In this document: positions 6,368-12,246 of the stretch, one piece after another | How the letters are laid out: each line of letters opens with the position of its first letter | Position numbering within the stretch: position 1 is the first letter of the stretch | From: Chryseobacterium sp. | GTDB taxonomy: Bacteria; Bacteroidota; Bacteroidia; Flavobacteriales; Weeksellaceae | Reading direction: 5' to 3' | DNA: 12,246 bases | Assembly (NCBI GenBank): GCA_030146295.1 | Contig: JASLCD010000158.1 | Span: 1-12,246 of the forward strand | The notes under the pieces: generated by a model | Database searches by the model: none | Seen by the model: only the letters and a program-made list of their open reading frames with translations | Told to the model about the DNA's origin: nothing | Made by a program: the position numbers and the translations under genes

Positions 6368-8224
6368 TTATTTTTTACCAGTGAGCCACTGTGTCTGTAG
6401 TTTCAGTTCTTCCGGAGTAGGATTCGCCTTGAATGTAGGGGTTTCCATTGTCATTTTATCCAGAATAGCCTTTCCTTTCAGTGTCATTTTTTCTTTCTTA
6501 CCGGCATTATCTCTTAAAATCGTTACCGTAACGTCCTGTCCGTCTTTGATGGTTCTGGTGTAACCAATAAAGTCCTGCACTTTTTTGATGTCTACCGTTT
6601 TTCCATCCAAAGCAAGCACCTGATCGGTGATTTTAAATCCGATACTCTTTGCAAAAGGAGAAAGGGCAGAATGATCGTCAAAAGCAAAAGCATTGTTTTT
6701 CTCATCAAAACCAGTTTGGTTCGGGTCTTTGATAAACCAGAAAAGAGGATGGCTTTCCTGTTTTTGGATGTCTACACCTACCATCTTCAGATATTCTGCA
6801 TAAGGGGTTGGCTGGTCTCCTGCAATATACTTATTGTAGAAATCTTTTACCTGAGGATATCCGGTTACTGTTACCAGCTCATCAATCAGTTTATCATCTT
6901 TGAAAGGTTTGTTTTCTCCAAATCTTTGAGATAGTTTTCGGATCATATCACGATATCCCATCTCTCCGTTGGAAAGCTTTCTAAGCTCAATATCAAGGCA
7001 CATTGCAAGAAGAGCACCTTTCTCATATACATTTCTGTACTGATCTTTGTAGGGCTCCTTCAATACGTTTTTACTCATCACTGTAAACGGCATTGTATCA
7101 TCATAACTCTTGGAGTTGGCAATCTTCTCACCAATTCTTTGAAGGAACTGATCTTTATTGATCAAACCTTCCTGAATCTGAAACAGATTGGCAAAATATT
7201 CCGTTCCACCTTCGTACATCCATAGGTGCTGAGACATTTTCGGATCCGCATAATCGAAATAGTGAATTTCCTCAGAATGGGTCTTAAGAGGGTTTACGGT
7301 ATGGAAAAACTCGTGGGAAACCACATCCGTAATGGTATTGTCAATAGCATCTTTTGGCATTGCTTCCGGAAGTACTACACTTGTAGATTCATGATGCTCC
7401 AATGCTCCGAAACCTTTCACTTTAGGCCCGTCACCTCCGGAAAGATAAAGCATGATCGCATACTTTTTATTGGTATTCATATCACCCAGGAATTTCTTCT
7501 GAGCAACCACCATCTTTTCAAGATTCTCTTTGAAATCTGCAGCTTTGTATTTTCCTGTTGGAGAATATACTCCCAGTACCAGATCCATTCCTCCAGCATT
7601 GAAGGTAATATAATCCGGCTTTGTATACATAAGGGGAGAATCTGTCACTTTAGCATAATTGGCAAGAGTATATGTATCTGTAGCATCAGATTTATCCTGG
7701 TCTACCAATGCTGTTGTTCCGTAGAAATCTGTCGGTTTCTGAACGATCAGCTGATAAGGAACATCCTGCATATTCTCAATATATCCAATAAATCCGTGGG
7801 TATTGATCATATATACTTTTCCTGCTTCAATATCTGTTCCTGAAGGAGAAAACACGGCTTTATGTTTTGATGTATCTAATTCATCATCAAAACTGTCATT
7901 GACAAGATAAGAGATTTTGGAAAGGCCCTGTGCATTTTTCAATGAATAGGTATTATCATTTACTCTGGTATAAGTAAGTTCTTTGCCTTTGTTATCGTAA
8001 AATTTGATCCCTTCGATGAATCTTCCATAGTCGTCTACAGAATAAGTACCCGGAACCGTTTTTGGGAAATGAAATTTGATATCCCCGGATTTCATTTTCG
8101 GAAACTCCATGGTAACGGCTACTTTATCATCTTTTACATTGACAAGATCAATGGTGGTTTTTATAGACTGAGCATTTGCCAAAAAAGCAGCAAAAATACC
8201 AAGGCTAAGTACTGTTTTTCTCAT
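6368..8224 (-). CDS. Secreted M61-family zinc aminopeptidase with PDZ domain
   Basis: This 618-residue protein matches the glycyl-aminopeptidase-like M61 family. A signal peptide ends near Ala18 (FAAFLANA|Q). An N-terminal beta domain (about 20-200) precedes the catalytic domain. The zinc site is HEFFH (His304, Glu305, His308) with the third ligand Glu338 in YEGGTEYF; NPLK directly after HEFFHTV is also typical. A PDZ domain sits at about 518-585 (SPFAKSIGFKITDQVLALDG and following), as in full-length M61 proteins. The enzyme should remove N-terminal residues from peptides in the periplasm or outside the cell; the exact specificity cannot be read. It is transcribed on its own, bounded by terminators at both ends. 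I did not find a TAnnTTTG element in its upstream gap. Confidence 0.93.
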   Translation of the reverse strand: MRKTVLSLGIFAAFLANAQSIKTTIDLVNVKDDKVAVTMEFPKMKSGDIKFHFPKTVPGTYSVDDYGRFIEGIKFYDNKGKELTYTRVNDNTYSLKNAQGLSKISYLVNDSFDDELDTSKHKAVFSPSGTDIEAGKVYMINTHGFIGYIENMQDVPYQLIVQKPTDFYGTTALVDQDKSDATDTYTLANYAKVTDSPLMYTKPDYITFNAGGMDLVLGVYSPTGKYKAADFKENLEKMVVAQKKFLGDMNTNKKYAIMLYLSGGDGPKVKGFGALEHHESTSVVLPEAMPKDAIDNTITDVVSHEFFHTVNPLKTHSEEIHYFDYADPKMSQHLWMYEGGTEYFANLFQIQEGLINKDQFLQRIGEKIANSKSYDDTMPFTVMSKNVLKEPYKDQYRNVYEKGALLAMCLDIELRKLSNGEMGYRDMIRKLSQRFGENKPFKDDKLIDELVTVTGYPQVKDFYNKYIAGDQPTPYAEYLKMVGVDIQKQESHPLFWFIKDPNQTGFDEKNNAFAFDDHSALSPFAKSIGFKITDQVLALDGKTVDIKKVQDFIGYTRTIKDGQDVTVTILRDNAGKKEKMTLKGKAILDKMTMETPTFKANPTPEELKLQTQWLTGKK

Positions 8225-8318
8225 TAGGTTTAAATTAATAGTTAAATAGTTGCTTTTTTTCTGAATTTGTTACGAAGAAAGTATTAAACTTTTCTTAAAA
8301 TTTTCAGGTGAAAAAGCG

Positions 8319-8354
8319 AAAAGGCAAATCTGCTGACCTGCAAATTTGCCTTTT
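8319..8354 (-). terminator. Terminator between the M1 and M61 genes
   Basis: AAAAGGCAAAT (8319-8329) pairs with ATTTGCCTTTT (8344-8354), and after one mismatch TGC/GCA extends the stem to a 6-base loop. It lies directly downstream of the M1 stop and upstream of the M61 start, so the two peptidase genes are probably separate transcripts. On the minus strand it is followed by T-rich sequence. Confidence 0.75.
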
Positions 8355-8358
8355 TTCT

Positions 8359-9990
8359 TTATTTCGTATTGTAATAATTGATATAATAGTTGGGATTCAG
8401 CGCCACCGGATCATTGTTTTTAAGCTTCACGGTCTGCCATTCTTCTGTAGGATTGATCGTCTGATCCCCATTGATGATGACAGGCAGTTTGAGATTCTTT
8501 ACCACATCTGTATACCGGAACTTTAATGTATCCCCATCCTGAGCATACTCAAGGGTTGGTATTTTTATCGTTCTCAGATACTGATCAAAGACCGTTGAAA
8601 AATCGATTCCGGATTTTGAGGAGATATAATTTTCTATCTGCTGAGTGGTAACAGTCTGATGATAAAAGTCTTTATTCAAACCTCTTAAAATCTGTCTGAA
8701 TTTTTCATCATTATTGATCACCTGTCTAATGGTATGAAGCATATTGGCACCTTTCGGGTACATATCTCCGCTGCCTTCATTTCTTACGCCGTACTGACCA
8801 ATAATAGGAACGTCATTGTCTATCAATGCTCTGATCCCCTGAACATAGGTTTCAGCAGATTTTTTGTCCATATATTTTTCCGTAAAAAGAGTCTCGGAAT
8901 AGTTGGTGAAACTTTCATGGATCCACATATCAGCCTGATCTTTTGCGGTAATATTGTTGGCAAACCACTCATGTCCGCTTTCATGAATAATAATGAAATC
9001 CCATTTTAAGCCAACTCCTGTCCCTGAAAGATCTCTGCCAAGATAGCCATTCTGATATTTGTTCCCATAGGCTACATTACTCTGATGTTCCATACCAAGG
9101 TGAGGAGACTCTACAAGTTTGTATGAATCTTCATAAAACGGATACGGACCAAACCAGTATTCAAATGCGGAGAGCATAGGTTTTACCTGTTGAAACTGTT
9201 TTTTTGCCTTGTCAAGGTTATAGTCCATTACCCAGTAATCCAGATCCAGTTTTCCTTTTTCACCCTCAAATGTATCTTTGAAGTTTACATATTTTCCTAT
9301 ACTCGGGATAATGGAGTAGGCATTGATAGGATTCTTTACCTCCCATGTATAAGTGGTTTTAGTACCATTTGTTTTTTTATCGGTTAACCTGCCGTTCCCC
9401 ACACCTACCAGATCATTAGGAGTGACAATTTTCATGATGATCCCGTTATCAGGTTCATCACTCCAGATATCTTTGGTAGGAAGCCATATGGAAGCTCCTA
9501 TTCCCTCGTCAGCAGCAGTCATCCACGGATTTCCTTTTTCGTCTTTAGTGAAAACCCATCCCCCATCCCATGGCGCTTTTTTAGCTATCGTAGGCTTTCC
9601 GGAATAGGTAACGTCAATTGTATATTTTTCGCCTTTTTTGAATTTTTTATTCGTTGTAACCCAAATAAAGTCTCCATCCTGCTTATAATTGGCAATGGGA
9701 AAGCTTGCAGCCACTTTGTCAGCTTTCATAGGCTGCTGAAGGTCAATCTGGAAAACAGGATTGGTAACATCTTTTATAATCTCAAAGCTGATGACATTAT
9801 TTCCTTTGATGCTTCTCTGCTCAAAATCCGGTTCTACGGAAAGATCATATTTTTTGACATCCCAAAAGTTCCTGAACTCAGTATTGGAACCCTTCAAAGT
9901 ATCTTGTTTGGTGAAAACCTTACCCTTTTCAAAAAACTGTCCGAAAACAAGTCCTGATGCAAATAAGAGGGTATATGACAACTTTTTCAT
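8359..9990 (-). CDS. Secreted M1-family zinc aminopeptidase, short form
   Basis: This 543-residue gluzincin has a signal peptide at 1-17 (KKLSYTLLFASGLVFG|Q). The N-terminal beta domain (about 40-240) carries the substrate-recognition motif LGMEHQS (298-304), the local version of GxMEN. The catalytic domain has HESGH (His336, Glu337, His340) and the third zinc ligand Glu359 in WIHESFTNYSE. Tyr411 in YPKGANML occupies the position of the catalytic tyrosine (YxKG). The protein ends soon after the catalytic domain in a small beta module and lacks the large C-terminal helical domain of PepN-type enzymes, as is common for secreted Bacteroidota M1 proteins. It probably degrades peptides outside the cytoplasm, alongside the downstream M61 enzyme. 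A -7 element lies 25 bases upstream of the ATG. Confidence 0.94.
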   Translation of the reverse strand: MKKLSYTLLFASGLVFGQFFEKGKVFTKQDTLKGSNTEFRNFWDVKKYDLSVEPDFEQRSIKGNNVISFEIIKDVTNPVFQIDLQQPMKADKVAASFPIANYKQDGDFIWVTTNKKFKKGEKYTIDVTYSGKPTIAKKAPWDGGWVFTKDEKGNPWMTAADEGIGASIWLPTKDIWSDEPDNGIIMKIVTPNDLVGVGNGRLTDKKTNGTKTTYTWEVKNPINAYSIIPSIGKYVNFKDTFEGEKGKLDLDYWVMDYNLDKAKKQFQQVKPMLSAFEYWFGPYPFYEDSYKLVESPHLGMEHQSNVAYGNKYQNGYLGRDLSGTGVGLKWDFIIIHESGHEWFANNITAKDQADMWIHESFTNYSETLFTEKYMDKKSAETYVQGIRALIDNDVPIIGQYGVRNEGSGDMYPKGANMLHTIRQVINNDEKFRQILRGLNKDFYHQTVTTQQIENYISSKSGIDFSTVFDQYLRTIKIPTLEYAQDGDTLKFRYTDVVKNLKLPVIINGDQTINPTEEWQTVKLKNNDPVALNPNYYINYYNTK

Positions 9991-10014
9991 TTAAACTTTT
10001 ATTAATAATCTTTT

Positions 10015-10022
10015 CAAAAGTA
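10015..10022 (-). promoter_or_regulatory. Promoter -7 element for the M1 peptidase gene
   Basis: On the minus strand this reads TACTTTTG, an exact TAnnTTTG match about 25 bases before the ATG. No TTG occurs at a suitable spacing upstream. Confidence 0.5.
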
Positions 10023-10086
10023 TAAAATTAAATCAATAGCACATACCGGAAATACAATTAAATTCAGATTTTGGGCGCGCATAAAA

Positions 10087-10110
10087 AAAGCCCGGTCAAT
10101 GCCGGACTTT
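10087..10110 (-). terminator. Terminator of tatC
   Basis: On the minus strand AAAGTCCGG and CCGGGCTTT form a hairpin with one internal mismatch and a 6-base loop, followed by a run of seven T. It is 22 bases past the tatC stop and should shield the M1 promoter region from read-through. Confidence 0.75.
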
Positions 10111-10132
10111 GGTATAAGTTGTATTTTGTTTA

Positions 10133-10960
10133 TTATTTCTGTACTACCGGAAGAGTTCCGTTGCTTTTCTGTACTTTCTTATAAGTGAATGTACACATCA
10201 TGATACTGAATTCATATAGAATAAGCAGTGGGAATGCAGCCATCAGCATACTTAAAACGTCTGCCGGAGTAATGATTGCAGCTACTACCATAATCAAAAC
10301 AATAGCGTGGCGACGGTAGGTCTTCATAAATGTTGGAGTAAGAATCCCGATACTGGTAAGGAAATAGATCAGAATTGGGAAAAGGAAAATAACACCCATT
10401 CCTAAAACTACCTGTAAAAATAAGGTGGTGTAATCACTCAGGTCGTAAAGCGGAACAATAATATCTGAAATTTTGAAGATGACCCCAAAATTAACCGCAA
10501 AGGGAAGGATTAAAAAATAACCGCACATTACCCCCGTCATAAAAAGCATCCATACTGCATTGATAATATAAATGGAATTTTTTCTTTCCTTCGGATGTAA
10601 AGCAGGACCAATAAAACGCCACAATTCCCATACGATATAAGGAAATGCTGCTACCATCCCTCCGAACACAGAAACAGCCATCATCACATTGAACTGCTGA
10701 TACAATCTCTGTACACGAACAGGGAAGTCTTTGGGAAGGTGAATACTGTCTTCTCCCAGAATCATTCTTGAAAAATGATTGACAACTCTGAAGGTTGGGA
10801 AATCATTTCTGGTGGGTCCAAAAAAAACATGGTCCATAATCCAGTTGATATTAAAGCCAACCACAAAAGCAGCAATTATGATAGCAATAATCGAACGGAT
10901 CAGATGCCCTCTTAATTCTCCTATATGTCCAAGAAAGGACATGTCTTTACTATCACTCAC
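10133..10960 (-). CDS. tatC: Sec-independent (twin-arginine) translocase subunit TatC
   Basis: This 275-residue inner-membrane protein is the receptor core of the Tat pathway, which exports folded proteins bearing a twin-arginine signal. Six membrane helices are visible at about 20-38, 92-112, 131-152, 178-200, 215-231 and 236-256. The N-terminal signature FLGHIGELRGHL (9-20, with Glu15 and Arg17) and FPYIVWELWRFIGPAL..ER (106-126) are the signal-peptide-binding regions; TPAD (231-234) marks the last hairpin. The first periplasmic loop (about 40-90) looks long compared with the E. coli protein. The start is GTG at 10960; the next ATG (10942) would still keep the signature. No tatA/tatB gene is in the window. 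A -7 element 21 bases upstream suggests its own promoter, although read-through from kdsD is not excluded. Confidence 0.95.
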   Translation of the reverse strand: MSDSKDMSFLGHIGELRGHLIRSIIAIIIAAFVVGFNINWIMDHVFFGPTRNDFPTFRVVNHFSRMILGEDSIHLPKDFPVRVQRLYQQFNVMMAVSVFGGMVAAFPYIVWELWRFIGPALHPKERKNSIYIINAVWMLFMTGVMCGYFLILPFAVNFGVIFKISDIIVPLYDLSDYTTLFLQVVLGMGVIFLFPILIYFLTSIGILTPTFMKTYRRHAIVLIMVVAAIITPADVLSMLMAAFPLLILYEFSIMMCTFTYKKVQKSNGTLPVVQK

Positions 10961-10980
10961 AGAATAAAATTTTTAAAACG

Positions 10981-10988
10981 CAAATTTA
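10981..10988 (-). promoter_or_regulatory. Promoter -7 element for tatC
   Basis: Reads TAAATTTG on the minus strand, an exact TAnnTTTG match. The start of transcription would be near 10974, just upstream of the GTG start at 10960. No -33 TTG is seen. Confidence 0.45.
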
Positions 10989-11028
10989 TAAAATATTTGG
11001 TGAAATGTCTGATGTTTGGAATTTAAAA

Positions 11029-11344
11029 TTATTGCGGTATATATAATGCAAAGTCAAATCCCCTTTCTTTAATATTCATTTCAGTAAGCAGCTCTTCCGC
11101 AATCCAGTTTATTTTTTCCATCGTTCATCATGATGAAGGTCTATTGATTCAAAAAGCCACTCTTCTTCAGTGATTTCGTGGGTAACACTTTGGAAGGTTA
11201 ATACTTTTAATCTTAATGATTCATCTCGAGATAGGCTTCACTACCAAAAGGTTCAGATGTTTCCTTTGGAGGATAATAGTCTACTGAATTTCTTTTTGAG
11301 TCCTGGTAATCCAGATGTTTTTTCAGGAATATCGGCAGAAGCAT
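11029..11344 (-). pseudogene. Probable frameshifted gene between kdsD and tatC
   Basis: Three minus-strand reading frames follow one another and read like one broken protein. The first (11213-11344) ends PPKETSEPFGSEAYLEMNH. The second (11109-11237) contains RDESLRLKVLTFQSVTHE, then EEEWLFESIDLHHDERWKK, then TAA. The third (11029-11121) reads INWIAEELLTEMNIKERG and ends FDFALYIPQ-stop. One extra base near 11225 would join the first to the second, and one extra A in the A6 run (11112-11117) would join the second to the third as WKK-INWIAEELL. The second and third segments have convincing soluble-protein composition; the first is weaker and its upstream end is hydrophobic. I do not recognise the family. 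A sequencing error in a homopolymer or a real pseudogene are both possible. Confidence 0.45.
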
Positions 11345-11418
11345 TAGCAAAAAAATACCATAAGAATATTGGTGAAAAAATTAATAATGACTTTCTTACT
11401 CTTCTGAAACCCTATTAT
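11257..11418 (+). other. Remainder of the kdsD-tatC gap; possible plus-strand coding remnant
   Basis: The plus strand has an open frame from ATG 11257 (MFPLEDNSLLNF, then SPGNPDVFSGISAEALAKKY) with plausible helix-like composition. It runs without a stop into the antisense of the kdsD 3' end, which a real gene would be unlikely to do. It overlaps the weak first segment of the proposed minus-strand pseudogene. I cannot tell which strand, if either, was once coding. No hairpin terminator for kdsD is visible here. Confidence 0.2.
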
Positions 11419-12246
11419 TTAATTGATTCCCTCGTCCAGCAGTTTATGCAGGTCTATAATTCCGAAATACTTTCCGTTTTCTGTTACAATGAGCTGTCCG
11501 ATATTATTTTCTTTCAGCGTTTTCATTGCTTCTTTGGCCAGTGCATCTTTCTCTATGGTTCTTGGATGGGCAGACATAATATCTTTAGCCAGTACTGTAC
11601 TGATATCTTCTCCCTTCATCAGCATTCTTCTTAAATCTCCGTCTGTGATAACACCAATAATCTGATCAGAATTTGTTACCACAGTAATTCCGTGGCTTGA
11701 AGCACTGATGGAAATGATCACATCTCTTATTGAAGAATCTTCCGCAACCTGAGGTTTTTGAGAAGAAAGAAACTGCTCTACTTTGGAAGTCAGGTTTTTT
11801 CCTAAGCTTCCACCAGGGTGAAATTTGGCAAAATCATTAGCCTTGAAATCATTCAATTCCATTAAAGCAACTGCCAGAGCATCCCCCAAAGCCATCTGGA
11901 TGGTGGTAGAACTGGTAGGTGCCAGTTTATTTGGGCAGGCTTCAACATCCACATGAGTATCTAAAATAACTTCAGAAAATTCGGCCAGTTTACTCTTTTT
12001 ATTTCCCGTCATTCCGATCAAAGCGGAAGAATAGTCTTTTAAATAAGGAACCAGGTTGGCAATTTCGGGAGAATTTCCGGAATTTGAAATGCATAAAACA
12101 ACATCCTGCTTCTGGATAACTCCCAGATCTCCATGGATCGCTTCTGAAGCATGCAAAAATTGAGAGGGTGTTCCCGTAGAATTTAAGGTGGCCACAATTT
12201 TATTTCCTACATGGGCAGATTTCCCAATTCCTACTACAATAAGCTT
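11419..12246 (-). CDS. kdsD: Arabinose-5-phosphate isomerase (KdsD/KpsF type), 5' end outside the window
   Basis: The last 275 residues are visible and the frame is open to the right edge; a full protein is about 320 residues. It interconverts ribulose-5-phosphate and arabinose-5-phosphate, the first step towards Kdo for LPS, in the cytosol. The SIS domain shows VVGIGKSAHVG at the edge, LHASEAIHGDLG, the phosphosugar loop SNSGNSPE and the family signature EACPNKLAPTSSTT, then FHPGGSLGK. Two CBS domains follow (ending ITDGDLRRML and GIIDLHKLL). A GTG at 12195 could be mistaken for a start, but conserved SIS sequence continues above it. The gene may be co-transcribed with tatC across the 458-base gap, since no terminator is seen. 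Confidence 0.94.
   Translation of the reverse strand, partial: KLIVVGIGKSAHVGNKIVATLNSTGTPSQFLHASEAIHGDLGVIQKQDVVLCISNSGNSPEIANLVPYLKDYSSALIGMTGNKKSKLAEFSEVILDTHVDVEACPNKLAPTSSTTIQMALGDALAVALMELNDFKANDFAKFHPGGSLGKNLTSKVEQFLSSQKPQVAEDSSIRDVIISISASSHGITVVTNSDQIIGVITDGDLRRMLMKGEDISTVLAKDIMSAHPRTIEKDALAKEAMKTLKENNIGQLIVTENGKYFGIIDLHKLLDEGIN

Noticed and set aside
7226..7843. Long plus-strand open frame (205 codons)
   Set aside because: It is antisense to the well-supported M61 peptidase, its composition is Ile/Cys/His-rich as expected of a shadow frame, and no family features are visible.
9353..9607. Plus-strand open frame with hydrophobic Ser/Pro-rich translation
   Set aside because: It lies antisense inside the M1 peptidase gene, with no start context or family resemblance.
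12241..12246. AAGCTT (HindIII site) exactly at the window end
   Set aside because: It lies inside the kdsD coding frame (Lys-Leu) and conserved SIS sequence continues through it; this is a coincidence or a window-cutting effect, not biology.

Overview
The window reads as chromosomal core DNA of a member of the Bacteroidota, most likely a Flavobacteriia bacterium of the Chryseobacterium type. The basis is the AT-rich composition, promoter -7 elements of the form TAnnTTTG instead of a sigma70 TATAAT box, the style of the proteins (secreted proteins ending their signal peptide in Ala-Gln, a 'KETAHQIGTPLSS' histidine kinase), and the tatC/kdsD neighbourhood. The genus is an inference from family resemblance; no search was run. 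I see no insertion sequence, phage gene, CRISPR array, tRNA or rRNA.

Layout. (1) The left edge carries the first 143 codons of a minus-strand small transaldolase. A C-poor spacer follows, then a plus-strand DUF1905/OmdA-type protein and a minus-strand secreted TPR protein that share one bidirectional terminator. (2) From about 1.96 to 3.6 kb, a clear flavobacterial promoter drives pepE (dipeptidase E), which overlaps by one base an uncharacterised two-part cysteine-rich protein. (3) From 3.6 to 6.2 kb lies a two-gene operon: dacB (PBP4-type D,D-carboxypeptidase) and, 7 bases later, a TTG-initiated orphan sensor histidine kinase. A 33-base near-palindrome and a bidirectional terminator close it. 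(4) From 6.4 to 10 kb, two minus-strand secreted zinc aminopeptidases, M61 (with PDZ domain) and M1, lie in tandem but are separated by their own terminator. (5) From 10.1 to 12.2 kb are minus-strand tatC and kdsD (arabinose-5-phosphate isomerase, 5' end outside the window). They are separated by 458 bases that hold what looks like a broken minus-strand gene.

The genes fit a general theme of envelope and peptide housekeeping: peptidoglycan trimming (DacB), Kdo precursor supply for LPS (KdsD), twin-arginine export (TatC), extracytoplasmic peptide degradation (M1, M61) and cytoplasmic dipeptide hydrolysis (PepE). I find no convincing new defence or mobile system. The points most worth checking are the frameshifted gene between kdsD and tatC, the unknown protein coupled to pepE, the dacB-kinase operon and the intergenic palindrome.
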